A DNA stretch of 64,000 bases from IOR16 sp963521065 (GTDB lineage Bacteria > Bacillota > Clostridia > Peptostreptococcales > Anaerovoracaceae), in the NCBI GenBank assembly GCA_963521065.1, contig CAUQTI010000001.1, forward strand, positions 186,001-250,000. The letters run 5' to 3'. A program made the position numbers and the translations under genes. The notes below the pieces were generated by a model. The model was given only the letters and a program-made list of their open reading frames with translations, did no database searches and was not told the DNA's origin. Shown piece after piece: positions 43,845-52,023 of this stretch; positions within the stretch are counted from its first letter, which is position 1; each line of letters opens with the position of its first letter.

Positions 43845-43850
43845 TTCGAT

Positions 43851-44105
43851 TCATCTGTGTTTTTTCTTATATTTTTTCTGTGTGGCGAGTCCGCCTCGGA
43901 TGTGACGTTCTGCTTTATTGTTTTCCAACACGTTTTTTACATCTTGACAAAGTCCTGGATTTAGCTCCTGAAGGCGTTCAGTCACATCTTTATGTACAGT
44001 TGATTTGGATATACGGTATTTTTTTGCGGCAGACCGAACCGTAGCTTTTGTCTCAATAATATATCTAGCAAGATCTAAAACGCGTTCTTCTATATAATCC
44101 TTCAT
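43851..44105 (-). CDS. spoIIID: SpoIIID, mother-cell sporulation transcription factor
   Basis: An 84-aa DNA-binding protein that controls many mother-cell genes together with sigma-E and sigma-K. The sequence tracks B. subtilis SpoIIID closely: MKDYIEERVLDLARYIIETKATVR, the helix-turn-helix AAKKYRISKSTVHKDVTERLQ and the basic C-terminal RHIRGGLATQKKYKKK. I chose the ATG at 44105, with AAAGGAG 11 bp before it, rather than a GTG touching that site. It is strong evidence that the organism forms spores. It is often beside spoIIQ; here that neighbour is about 9 kb away. Confidence 0.93.
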   Translation of the reverse strand: MKDYIEERVLDLARYIIETKATVRSAAKKYRISKSTVHKDVTERLQELNPGLCQDVKNVLENNKAERHIRGGLATQKKYKKKHR

Positions 44106-44241
44106 AATGCACGACACTCCTTTAAAGATAATTTACCTGCACAAAAATCAGTTTTAAGTGAAAAATTTACCAATTACCTTATATATATGAAGGAGCGGAC
44201 GAGGATATGATGTGAGGCGGAAAAAAATCGAATTGGAAATA

Positions 44242-44270
44242 TTGACAGCCATTTGTATTTTTGATAGTCT
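44242..44270 (+). promoter_or_regulatory. Predicted sigma-A promoter of uppP
   Basis: TTGACA (44242-44247) with TAGTCT (44265-44270), 17-bp spacing. This leaves a leader of about 95 nt before uppP. Confidence 0.55.
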
Positions 44271-44286
44271 AATTAAGTTATAGGTG

Positions 44287-44354
44287 GGCTTTGCGGCAAG
44301 CGGAGCCTGCTGTTTTTGAGAGACGGCAAAAATTCAAAAGGGAGCCGCAGTAAA
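44287..44354 (+). ncRNA. Possible structured 5' leader of uppP
   Basis: GCGGC (44293-44297) can pair with GCCGC (44344-44348), extended by CTTT with AAAG. Inside, TGCTG can pair with CGGCA, and the loop TTTTGA can pair with TCAAAA near 44334, a pseudoknot-like arrangement. It lies between the promoter and the ribosome site of uppP. It may be a regulatory leader; I do not recognise the class. Confidence 0.3.
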
Positions 44355-44369
44355 AGAGGGGGAAGGAAT

Positions 44370-45200
44370 ATGGAATTGATTGAGATTTTAAAAGCAGTTT
44401 TTTTAGGCATCGTCGAAGGCATTACAGAATGGCTTCCGATCAGCAGCACGGGACATATGATTTTGGTGGATGAATTTCTCAAGATGAACGTCAGCCGTGA
44501 ATTTTGGAATATGTTTTTAGTTGTAATTCAGCTGGGTGCAATTTTAGCAGTGGTCGCGCTTTATTGGGATAAGCTGTTCCCTTTTTCATTTAAGAAAGGG
44601 ACGGACTTTATTAAGAAGGATATTTTCAATCTATGGTTTAAGATTATCTTTGCAGCGATACCGGCAGCCGTTATAGGAATTCCGTTGAATGACATTGTAG
44701 AAAGCAAATTTAATAATTACGTTGTTGTTGCAGTCGCACTTATTGTCTATGGTGTCGCGTTTATTTTAATCGAGAATGGGAATCGCAAGAAGCATTTTGA
44801 AATCAATGATATATCGAAGCTCAGTTATAAAACGGCCTTTTGTATCGGTATCTTTCAGGTATTATCGCTTATCCCGGGAACCTCACGCTCCGGCTCTACC
44901 ATTATCGGTGGTATGCTGATGGGAACCTCAAGGGTCGTTGCTGCGGAATTTACGTTTTATCTGGCAATTCCCGTCATGTTTGGTGCCAGTCTTATAAAGC
45001 TTTTGAAATTCGGATTTGTTTTTACCGGAATGGAGATTACGCTTCTGTTAACCGGTATGGTAGTCGCATTTATCGTCTCTATTTTATCCATAAAATTCTT
45101 GATGAGCTATATCAAAAAATATGACTTTAAAGCATTTGGATACTACCGCATTGCACTTGGTATTTTAGTCTTGATTTATTTCTTTTTTAACGGAAAATAA
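44370..45200 (+). CDS. uppP: UppP, undecaprenyl-diphosphate phosphatase (BacA)
   Basis: A 276-aa membrane enzyme with about eight hydrophobic segments. It recycles the undecaprenyl carrier lipid for peptidoglycan synthesis and confers some bacitracin resistance. The two signature regions are present: GIVEGITEWLPISSTGHMILVDEF near residue 14 and LIPGTSRSGSTIIGGMLMG near 170. I chose the ATG at 44370, preceded by GGGGGAAGGAAT; an in-frame ATG 54 bp upstream lies inside the structured leader and adds a basic, unlikely N-terminus. Confidence 0.95.
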   Translation: MELIEILKAVFLGIVEGITEWLPISSTGHMILVDEFLKMNVSREFWNMFLVVIQLGAILAVVALYWDKLFPFSFKKGTDFIKKDIFNLWFKIIFAAIPAAVIGIPLNDIVESKFNNYVVVAVALIVYGVAFILIENGNRKKHFEINDISKLSYKTAFCIGIFQVLSLIPGTSRSGSTIIGGMLMGTSRVVAAEFTFYLAIPVMFGASLIKLLKFGFVFTGMEITLLLTGMVVAFIVSILSIKFLMSYIKKYDFKAFGYYRIALGILVLIYFFFNGK

Positions 45201-45260
45201 TAAGAGAAAAGAATCCTGCATTTTTTGAGAATGCAATAAATAATCGGCAAAAAATATGGA

Positions 45261-45289
45261 TTGACAAAAAAATATTTATTAAAATACTT
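45261..45289 (+). promoter_or_regulatory. Possible promoter of gapA
   Basis: TTGACA at 45261-45266 is followed 16 bp later by AATACT (45283-45288), a weak -10. A second possible -10, TTACCAT near 45333, lies closer to the gene. Between it and the ATG, GGGCAA (45311) and TTGCCC (45347) are complementary. Confidence 0.35.
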
Positions 45290-45398
45290 GCTATTTCCTT
45301 AAGACTTTTGGGGCAATCTGTGTTACCATAGAAATAGCGGGCTGATTTGCCCAATATTTTGTGTTAGGAAAGGTTTTAAAAGGAGGACACCAGTTAAA

Positions 45399-46412
45399 AT
45401 GGCTATTAAAGTTGGTATTAATGGTTTTGGACGTATCGGAAGAGTTGTATTTCGGGCTGCAATGAAAGAAGAGAACATTGACATCTGCGGAATCAACGTG
45501 AGAAATGCTGATTTGGATTACATGGTATACATGATTAAATATGATACCATTTTTGGACGATTCCAGGGCACTTTGGATACATACGAAAAAGGAATTGTTG
45601 TAAATGGAAAGAAAATTCCGGTTTACGGTGAAAATGATGCTGCATCCATCCCTTGGTCAGAGTGTGGAGCGGAATATATCGTGGAAGCTACCGGGGCCTA
45701 TGTTACAACAGAAGCAGCATCCAAGCACTTGGCGGGCGGAGCGAAGAAGGTAGTAATTTCCGCGCCGGCAAAAGACGCGGATACACCGACTTTTGTCATG
45801 GGTGTAAATCACATGGAGTATACAAAGGATATGACAGTTGTGTCTAATGCATCCTGCACGACAAACTGCCTTGCACCTCTTGCAAAGGTTCTTGAAGACA
45901 ACTTCGGAATCGAGCAAGGCCTTATGTCTACGATTCACGCGGCAACGGCAAAGCAAAAGGTTGTTGACTGCAGATCGTTAAAAGACTGGCGTACAGGCCG
46001 ATCGGTATTCGGCAATGTAATTCCGTCTTCCACAGGGGCTGCAAAAGCGGTTGGCCTGGTCATTCCTTCCTTGAAAGGAAAACTGACCGGCATCTCCTAT
46101 CGTGTGCCGACTGCAGACGTTTCTGTGGTTGACTTAAACGTCATGCTGAAAACACCTACCACTTATGAAAAAATGTGTGAGGCATTGAAGGAAGCATCAG
46201 AAACTTCAATGAAAGGAATCCTGGAATATGTGGACGACGAAGTTGTATCCAGTGATTTTATCGGAGATCCACACACCTCTATTTTTGATGCAAGAGAAGG
46301 CATCATGCTGAATGACCGTTTCTTTAAGTTAATTGCATTTTATGACAATGAATGGGGTTATTCCAGTAAAATTTTAATGTTGATTCAGCATATGGCTTCG
46401 GTTGATCAATAA
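45399..46412 (+). CDS. gapA: GapA, glyceraldehyde-3-phosphate dehydrogenase
   Basis: A 337-aa NAD-dependent glycolytic enzyme. The Rossmann start KVGINGFGRIGRVVFRA, the catalytic Cys153 in VSNASCTTNCLAPLAKVL and its His in STIHAATAKQKVVD are present. NAD preference is suggested by the standard NGFGRIGR loop. AAGGAGGACACC precedes the ATG. The gene is alone, with no cggR or pgk beside it, an unusual isolation for a clostridial gap gene. Confidence 0.96.
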   Translation: MAIKVGINGFGRIGRVVFRAAMKEENIDICGINVRNADLDYMVYMIKYDTIFGRFQGTLDTYEKGIVVNGKKIPVYGENDAASIPWSECGAEYIVEATGAYVTTEAASKHLAGGAKKVVISAPAKDADTPTFVMGVNHMEYTKDMTVVSNASCTTNCLAPLAKVLEDNFGIEQGLMSTIHAATAKQKVVDCRSLKDWRTGRSVFGNVIPSSTGAAKAVGLVIPSLKGKLTGISYRVPTADVSVVDLNVMLKTPTTYEKMCEALKEASETSMKGILEYVDDEVVSSDFIGDPHTSIFDAREGIMLNDRFFKLIAFYDNEWGYSSKILMLIQHMASVDQ

Positions 46413-46451
46413 AAAATAGAGCGAAAAGAGAAGCAGCAATTGGATTAGATG

Positions 46452-46495
46452 AGCAAGCAAGTACTTTATTTAAGAGTGATTTGCTTGCTTATTTA
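46452..46495 (+). terminator. Weak terminator after gapA
   Basis: AGCAAGCAA (46452-46460) pairs with TTGCTTGCT (46481-46489) across a 20-nt loop, followed by TATTTATT. The stem is good but the T-tract is broken, so termination may be partial. Confidence 0.6.
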
Positions 46496-46637
46496 TTAGG
46501 GAAAAAGTGTAAGTGTCAATAACTCGATGGAATAAACACAATGATAAGAAATATTGTAAAAGAGTGAATCTTACAAAGAAAATCCATAAGCAGTACAAGG
46601 TGATTTTATGCAAAAGACTTCTAAATTATGGAATTTT

Positions 46638-46666
46638 TTGACTTTTATGATTCCCTGTGTTAGAAT
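46638..46666 (+). promoter_or_regulatory. Predicted promoter of the putative metal exporter
   Basis: TTGACT (46638-46643) and TAGAAT (46661-46666) are 17 bp apart. The leader is only about 18 nt and contains AAGGAG. Confidence 0.6.
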
Positions 46667-46684
46667 TGTCTAAGGAGAATTTTT

Positions 46685-47533
46685 ATGAAAGAAGTTTTGA
46701 TAGACACATTTTTGGATGGTATCCGCATGCTGCCGTTTTTACTGGCTGCATACCTCCTCATTGAGGTGATTGAACACCGATCCAGTGACAAGCTGCAAAG
46801 GGTTTTAGCAAATGCAGGAAGCTATGGTCCGCTAGGAGGAGCTGTTTTGGGCGCGATTCCTCAATGTGGATTTTCTGTTGCGGCTGCAAATTTTTATAGC
46901 GGGCGAGTCATCACGAGAGGGACCTTACTTGCTGTATTTTTATCGACCTCGGACGAAGCAATTCCCGTGCTCCTTGCGGCACCTGAAAGTGGTGGACTCA
47001 TCTTAAAACTTATTGGGATAAAGATACTTATCGGCTTCACTGCCGGCTTTCTCATTGATCTTGCAGAGCGGAACCAAAAACAAACTTTTTCATTTTCAGC
47101 ATTGCGCAAACAAAGCGCTGACTGCAAGCATTGCCATTGCGGGAAAGGGATTTTCTCAGCAGCAATTTTCCATACGGCGACGACATTTTTATTTATTTTA
47201 ATCGTATCTTTTCTGCTAAATACGATATTTTACAATATCGGAGAAGATGCAGTTGCTTCCTTTTTAATGGCAGACAGTATTTTTCAGCCATTTATAATAG
47301 GGCTATTTGGATTTATACCAAATTGTGCGGTTTCGCTGGTAATCACGCAGCTGCTATTGGCAGGCGGAATTAGCTTTGGATCTGCGGTAGCCGGACTTTG
47401 CACGGGTGCTGGAATTGGATTCGCCGTTTTATTTAAAGCAAACCAAAATTGGAAGGATAATCTCTGGATTACCTTTCTTTTATATAGTATTGGTGTTGGA
47501 TGTGGTATCCTAATTGATTTTCTGAATCTATAA
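46685..47533 (+). CDS. Putative metal/arsenic-type membrane exporter (ArsP_2/10-TM family)
   Basis: A 282-aa integral membrane protein. Two symmetrical halves are marked by GAIPQCGFSVAAANFYSGR near residue 58 and GFIPNCAVSLVITQLLLAGG near 208; these paired (P-x-C) motifs are the mark of the 10-TM heavy-metal or 'putative manganese' exporter family. A cytoplasmic CKHCHCGK loop near residue 148 could bind metal. The substrate is not known. It has its own promoter and an AAGGAG site, and lies between gapA and a prepilin-peptidase-like gene. Confidence 0.75.
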   Translation: MKEVLIDTFLDGIRMLPFLLAAYLLIEVIEHRSSDKLQRVLANAGSYGPLGGAVLGAIPQCGFSVAAANFYSGRVITRGTLLAVFLSTSDEAIPVLLAAPESGGLILKLIGIKILIGFTAGFLIDLAERNQKQTFSFSALRKQSADCKHCHCGKGIFSAAIFHTATTFLFILIVSFLLNTIFYNIGEDAVASFLMADSIFQPFIIGLFGFIPNCAVSLVITQLLLAGGISFGSAVAGLCTGAGIGFAVLFKANQNWKDNLWITFLLYSIGVGCGILIDFLNL

Positions 47534-47657
47534 GAATACCGGATTACTTTGAGGAAGCATTGTTTGGAGTCTGAGAATGATACACAGAAAAAAATTTTGA
47601 ACTAATATGTAAATATATTGAATTTATATAATAATATACCAAAAGAAAGGCGGCAGT

Positions 47658-48320
47658 ATGTATATCATCATGGGTGGATTAGCAGGAATTTTATTAGGAA
47701 GCGTATGGATGTTGGCATGGAGGAATATCCCGCAGAAATGGTTTTGCGAGTATGGACAAGCTGAAAGGTGTGCTCCTCTTCATAAAGAAAATAGGAGACT
47801 ATTAGGTGTTTTTGTTATTTTGGTATTTTTTATGTTCGGCATCGCACTTTCTTGTACGGGGGACGGGGAGGTTCTATCTTTTCTTCTAAAGAGCAGTCTT
47901 GTTTGGATTCTGCTTCAGGCAGCTGTCGGTGATTTTTATTTTCAAATTGTCGCAGATCAATGGATTGTTGCCCTTTTACTGCTTTCTGCAGTAAAAATAA
48001 TCTCAGAAGGAAAGATTGGTGAACTTGGAACTCTTTTTTTATCGGCAATTTTGATTGCTGTTCTTCTTTGGAGCACGAGCCTCTTTTTATCGGTTCTTTT
48101 TCGGCAGGAAGTACTTGGATTTGGAGATATTAAGTTGTTTTTTTCTCTCTGTTTATATTTTGGATTTGACAGTACTTTATGGATTTTAATGTGCGCTATG
48201 GTGCTGTGTGGCATAGGGTGTGGGCTTTTATTACTCCTCAAAGTCTATCAAAAAGAATCAACTTGCCCGCTGGTACCATATATCGCGTTGGCGAGCGGTC
48301 TGTTGTTAATTGGTGTATGA
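47658..48320 (+). CDS. A24-family prepilin peptidase-like membrane protein
   Basis: A 220-aa membrane aspartyl protease of the type IV prepilin peptidase family. The two catalytic Asp regions are AAVGDFYFQIVADQWIVAL near residue 90 and VLGFGDIKLFFSLCLYFG near 158 (the GxGD motif). The N-terminal cytoplasmic zinc-cysteine domain of larger members is absent. No pilin genes are nearby, so the substrate is unknown. AAAGGCGG precedes the ATG. A tiny reading frame overlaps its stop. Confidence 0.75.
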   Translation: MYIIMGGLAGILLGSVWMLAWRNIPQKWFCEYGQAERCAPLHKENRRLLGVFVILVFFMFGIALSCTGDGEVLSFLLKSSLVWILLQAAVGDFYFQIVADQWIVALLLLSAVKIISEGKIGELGTLFLSAILIAVLLWSTSLFLSVLFRQEVLGFGDIKLFFSLCLYFGFDSTLWILMCAMVLCGIGCGLLLLLKVYQKESTCPLVPYIALASGLLLIGV

Positions 48321-48403
48321 AAATGGTTTTATTGTTCGTTATCGCTTGCATTGCTGTGTATCGCCTTAGTGTATCGCGTCTTTATAGAAATAAAAAGAGA
48401 TAA
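48317..48403 (+). CDS. Possible 28-aa membrane peptide coupled to the prepilin-peptidase-like gene
   Basis: ATG at 48317 overlaps the upstream TGA (ATGA). The 28-aa product MKMVLLFVIACIAVYRLSVS plus a basic tail (RLYRNKKR) is one membrane helix with positive residues at its end. It stops within the left arm of the following terminator. The coupling and membrane character are suggestive, but a chance reading frame cannot be excluded. Confidence 0.35.
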   Translation: MKMVLLFVIACIAVYRLSVSRLYRNKKR

Positions 48404-48424
48404 GATTTTTCTTATCTCTTTTGT
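48393..48424. terminator. Bidirectional terminator before fba
   Basis: AAAAGAGATAAG (48393-48404) pairs with CTTATCTCTTTT (48411-48422) around ATTTTT. It lies between convergent genes and can serve both. Confidence 0.88.
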
Positions 48425-48452
48425 GTTCCAGTTGAAATATTCAGTAGAAGGC

Positions 48453-49382
48453 TTATCTTTGATTGCTTGCATTTAAGACGTTTTTAATCTTGTGCTGAAC
48501 CATAGCTTGGATTGCATCCCTTGCAGGTCCAAGATACTTTCTAGGGTCAAATTCATTGGAATTTTCCACTAGGTGGCGGCGGACTTCTGCGGTCATTGCC
48601 AGACGTAAATCTGTATCGATATTTACTTTGCAGATACCGTATTTCGTTGCTGTTCGAATCATATCTTCAGGAACACCTTGTGCACCAGGAATGTTACCGC
48701 CATACTGATTGCACAGTTCTACAAATTCAGGAAGAACCGTTGAGGCTCCATGAAGAACAAGCGGAGTTTCTGGAATCAGAGCATGAATCTTTTTCAAGCG
48801 CTCAAAATCCAGATAAGGCTCTCCTTTAAATTTATATGCGCCGTGACTCGTCCCAATCGCGATGGCTAAGGAGTCTACGCCGGTTCGCTCTACAAATTCA
48901 GCGGCTTCATCCGGGTCGGTGAAGGTCGCGGAGCGGCTGTCCACCTTAATGTCATCTTCAATTCCGGCAAGCTTGCCCAGCTCGGCCTCTACAGAAACGC
49001 CGTGTGCATGTGCATATTCTACTACCTGCTTCGTGAGCGCGATATTTTCTTCAAATGCGTGCTTGGAACCGTCAATCATTACAGAAGTAAAGCCGTCATC
49101 TACACATTTTTTGCAGATTTCAAAATCCTCACCATGGTCTAAATGGAGTGCGATATCTAAACCGGAATCTTCAATTGCGGCTTCAACCAGCTTACGAAGA
49201 TAGACCGGCTTTGCATATTTTCTGGCTCCGGCAGAAACCTGTAAAATAAGCGGTGCTTGTTCTTCCATTGCAGCGCTGACAATACCCTGTATGATTTCCA
49301 TATTGTTTACATTAAAAGCGCCGACTGCATACTCACGGTTCAATGCTTTTGAAAACATATCCTTTGTTGTTACCAATGCCAT
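48453..49382 (-). CDS. fba: Fructose-bisphosphate aldolase, class II
   Basis: A 309-aa zinc-dependent aldolase of glycolysis. Zinc ligands lie in ALHLDHGEDFEICKKCVDDG near residue 80 and in PLVLHGAST near 205; the SVEAELGKLAGIEDD region near 133 is typical. The start MALVTTKDMFSKALNREYAVGAFNV is standard. I chose the ATG at 49382, with GAAGGAGGATTT before it; an upstream start adds 17 residues not typical of the family. It is alone in its transcript. Confidence 0.95.
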   Translation of the reverse strand: MALVTTKDMFSKALNREYAVGAFNVNNMEIIQGIVSAAMEEQAPLILQVSAGARKYAKPVYLRKLVEAAIEDSGLDIALHLDHGEDFEICKKCVDDGFTSVMIDGSKHAFEENIALTKQVVEYAHAHGVSVEAELGKLAGIEDDIKVDSRSATFTDPDEAAEFVERTGVDSLAIAIGTSHGAYKFKGEPYLDFERLKKIHALIPETPLVLHGASTVLPEFVELCNQYGGNIPGAQGVPEDMIRTATKYGICKVNIDTDLRLAMTAEVRRHLVENSNEFDPRKYLGPARDAIQAMVQHKIKNVLNASNQR

Positions 49383-49479
49383 AATAAATCCTCCTTCAAT
49401 GGCTATACGTGATGTGAAAAGGTGAATTTCCACATATTCCTATAGAAAGTATACACCGAAAGAGCAGAAGTTGCTATCC

Positions 49480-49926
49480 CTAATTATCATTTTCACCATT
49501 GTCCAGCATAGATAGGATTGGTCCTAGGTTTTTCATAAGACCTTCCATGCCTTGAAGCCGTTTGACACTCGAAATGGTATTACTTAAAGTATCAATTTTC
49601 TTCTCCGCATCTGTGTCCATTAAAAAGCCTCTGGCGGCATCCAGAGATTCTTGAATACGATTGATGGAGTTTTCTCTGCTGGGCGGCAGTGTCCGCATTT
49701 GATTCAGATGATTGATTTTATCAAGAGCTTCCGTAATTGCTTTAAGACGGTCCAGGAGAAGTTCCATTTTGAAAGTATCAAAATAATTGGATGAAAGAGG
49801 CGATAAAAACGGCGATAGGAACGATTTCCGTATGGACGGAATATTTATGTAAGGGTTATTCTTCAAGGTTGATGGCCCTCCGCTTGAAAAAATTGAAAAA
49901 ACGATTAAAAGTAATAATGGATTCAT
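49480..49926 (-). CDS. Hypothetical protein, N-terminal hydrophobic segment and helical body
   Basis: A 148-aa protein I cannot assign. It starts MNPLLLLIVFSIFSSGGPST, a short hydrophobic stretch that could be a membrane anchor or signal. The rest is helical with heptad-like leucines (MELLLDRLKAITEALDKINHL), ending MEGLMKNLGPILSMLDNGEND. The ATG at 49926 is preceded by ATGGAGGATACT. It is divergent from the small helical protein at 50025 across an about 98-bp gap, and the two may be co-regulated. The CATAGAAT-like box upstream would fit a sporulation sigma factor, but this is weak. Confidence 0.6.
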   Translation of the reverse strand: MNPLLLLIVFSIFSSGGPSTLKNNPYINIPSIRKSFLSPFLSPLSSNYFDTFKMELLLDRLKAITEALDKINHLNQMRTLPPSRENSINRIQESLDAARGFLMDTDAEKKIDTLSNTISSVKRLQGMEGLMKNLGPILSMLDNGENDN

Positions 49927-50024
49927 AGTATCCTCCATTTTTGCGTTTATTTCCTATTCTATGAAAGTGCAGGCGAAAAGGTGCATATATATAAGAGAAT
50001 CATTAGAAAAAAGGAGGTTTTTTT

Positions 50025-50303
50025 ATGGATATTAATGAGAAGCTGCTTATGGACCTTGCAAACCAGGTTGGTTTTTCTGGAAAAAATGAAAAAAACATGA
50101 AGCGAGCAGAGCAGATGGCAGAGGCATACAAAGGAAAGGGTGAAGATGAACTGCTGAAAGAAATCTTAAAGCTGAAGCAGAGTATGAAATCGGACAGGGG
50201 GCAGTATGAAAAACAAATAAAAGCCATCCGTTCTCTGCGCGGAATGATGAACACAGAACAGAAGGCTCGTTTAGATCGAGTATTGCAGTTGTTAGAAGAT
50301 TAA
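50025..50303 (+). CDS. Small helical protein of unknown function
   Basis: A 92-aa, highly charged, all-helical protein (MDINEKLLMDLANQVGFSGK, later RGQYEKQIKAIRSLRGMMNT). No cysteines, signal peptide or membrane segment. AAGGAGG lies 8 bp before the ATG, a strong signal for translation. It is divergent from the hypothetical gene at 49480 and convergent with the MltG-like gene. I do not recognise a domain. Confidence 0.65.
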   Translation: MDINEKLLMDLANQVGFSGKNEKNMKRAEQMAEAYKGKGEDELLKEILKLKQSMKSDRGQYEKQIKAIRSLRGMMNTEQKARLDRVLQLLED

Positions 50304-50317
50304 TAAAGACGGCATAC

Positions 50318-50815
50318 TTATTTGGTGAGAATTTGCACAATCTGTGCCGGTGTGGAGCCGGCAGGAACGATAAAATTTCCTGCTTTCAGCTTATTTTCCG
50401 CACTCGCGGCAGTGACCGCATTGATAAATGCAGCTTTGTCTTTGATGAGACCGCAGTCAACTAAAGTTTGTGCTATTTTCAATCCGGTAGACCCTGCTTC
50501 TATGTAAACGGAATAATTAACATTAGAAGAATCTGCCGGTGTTTGGTCGGTATTTTTATCGACGCCCTCTCCATTTGAGGGAGCATCGGCAGGCTTGTTT
50601 TCATCTGTGTTAGGATTTTGTGGATCTTCATTTCCTGTCAAATCGCTGGACAAGACCGGTTCGTCCTTGTCAGCTTCGTTTTCTGCTAGCATTGTCTGAG
50701 GGTAAGCCATGATCGCATCGACTCGGTTGAAGATAATCAGTGCAGCAATAGCAAGTATAACAACGACCACAAGAAGGTCATTTTTATCATATAATATGTC
50801 TTTTAATTTGTTCAT
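50318..50815 (-). CDS. Membrane protein with an MltG/YceG-type N-terminal subdomain only
   Basis: A 165-aa protein. A membrane helix (LLVVVVILAIAALIIFNRVD) near residues 14-33 is followed by an acidic Asn/Pro/Asp-rich linker (about 55-95). The last 65 residues (YIEAGSTGLKIAQTLVDCGLI, then AGNFIVPAGSTPAQIVQIL) match the LysM-like part of MltG endolytic transglycosylases. The catalytic domain is absent, so it may bind glycan without cutting. Such short forms are common in Clostridia. I chose the ATG at 50815, preceded by AAAAGGGGAACG. Confidence 0.75.
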   Translation of the reverse strand: MNKLKDILYDKNDLLVVVVILAIAALIIFNRVDAIMAYPQTMLAENEADKDEPVLSSDLTGNEDPQNPNTDENKPADAPSNGEGVDKNTDQTPADSSNVNYSVYIEAGSTGLKIAQTLVDCGLIKDKAAFINAVTAASAENKLKAGNFIVPAGSTPAQIVQILTK

Positions 50816-50996
50816 AATCGTTCCCCTTTTATCCGTGACTTTCGTCAAACTTCCCTTATAATTTACCATAATCGTTTCAGAATCTCAATAAAAAGGCGTC
50901 TTAGGATTATTAAATTTCAATTACACCGCTCTCACATTTCCAATTTTAGAAAAAATGATGTATAATAGCAAAGTAATAATTGCATCAGGAGGGCGC

Positions 50997-51974
50997 ATGA
51001 TAAAACTATCAATTACAGAAAATGAAGAGAACCAAAGATTGGATCGTTTTCTGAAAAAATATTTCAGCGGAGCTTCGCTAAGCTATATTTACAAACTGAT
51101 TCGCAAGGATGTAAAAGTGAATGGAAAGCGCAGCAAGGCAGAAAGTACTTTGCACCTTGGCGATGAGCTGAACATTTACATCACAGAAGAGGAATGTGAA
51201 GCGTTTCGAACGTCTAAAAAAGTACAGAAATCGAAAAAGCAGTTTCAAATTGCATATGAAGACGAGCACATTTTGATTGTGGAGAAGCCCTTCGGGCTTT
51301 TGGTGCATGGTGACCGAACTGAAAAAAAGAATACATTAGCAAACCAGGTCATCAGTTATTTAATTGAGACGGGGGAATATCATCCGCGTGTCGAGCGCAC
51401 GTTTGTTCCTTCACCGGTAAATCGACTGGACCGTAACACGACAGGTCTGGTTATCTTTGGGAAAGACAACCCTACTTTGCAGACACTGAATCAAATGATT
51501 CGTGAAAAAGACAGTATAAAGAAATATTACTTAACGATTGTGTCTGGTCATTTGAAAAAGGAACTGCATCTAGTGGACCGAATGCAGAAGGATGAAAAGA
51601 CGAATAAAATAAGTGTACATACCTTAAAGGATGAAAATAGCGGAAGAGTAATGGAAACGATTGCACGCCCTGTACAATATGCGAATGGATATACTTTGAC
51701 GGAGATTGAATTGGTAACCGGACGTACCCATCAAATTCGGGCACACATGCAGAATGCAGGGTATTGCGTAATTGGGGATGAAAAATACGGAAATGCAAAA
51801 GTGAATCGGGAATGTAAAAAACGCTTTGGATTATCTACGCAATTTTTACATGCATACAAGCTGCACTTTGCGGATGCATATGCCCCCGTAGCCTATTTGA
51901 AAGGGAAAACGGTGACAGCACCTTTTACGCCGAACATGCAGTCAATAAAAAATGAGTTATTCGGAGAAAAATAA
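50997..51974 (+). CDS. RluA/RluD-family 23S rRNA pseudouridine synthase
   Basis: A 325-aa enzyme that converts uridine to pseudouridine in rRNA. An S4 RNA-binding domain is at about residues 12-70 (ENQRLDRFLKKYFSGASLSYIYKLIRKDVKVNG). The catalytic domain starts near 88 with the essential Asp145 in VNRLDRNTTGLVIFGK. TGRTHQIRAHM near 239 is also diagnostic. The ATG at 50997 has CAGGAGGGCGC upstream; an earlier in-frame ATG was rejected. The exact target (RluC or RluD) is not determined. Confidence 0.9.
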   Translation: MIKLSITENEENQRLDRFLKKYFSGASLSYIYKLIRKDVKVNGKRSKAESTLHLGDELNIYITEEECEAFRTSKKVQKSKKQFQIAYEDEHILIVEKPFGLLVHGDRTEKKNTLANQVISYLIETGEYHPRVERTFVPSPVNRLDRNTTGLVIFGKDNPTLQTLNQMIREKDSIKKYYLTIVSGHLKKELHLVDRMQKDEKTNKISVHTLKDENSGRVMETIARPVQYANGYTLTEIELVTGRTHQIRAHMQNAGYCVIGDEKYGNAKVNRECKKRFGLSTQFLHAYKLHFADAYAPVAYLKGKTVTAPFTPNMQSIKNELFGEK

Positions 51975-52023
51975 TAACCTATGATTAGGGAAATAATACA
52001 AAAGAGAAAGGATGTTGATTTAC

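Noticed and set aside
45311..45352. GGGCAA/TTGCCC inverted repeat as a gapA riboswitch or CggR operator
   Set aside because: Only 6-bp arms 30 nt apart with no recognisable core, and no cggR gene nearby.
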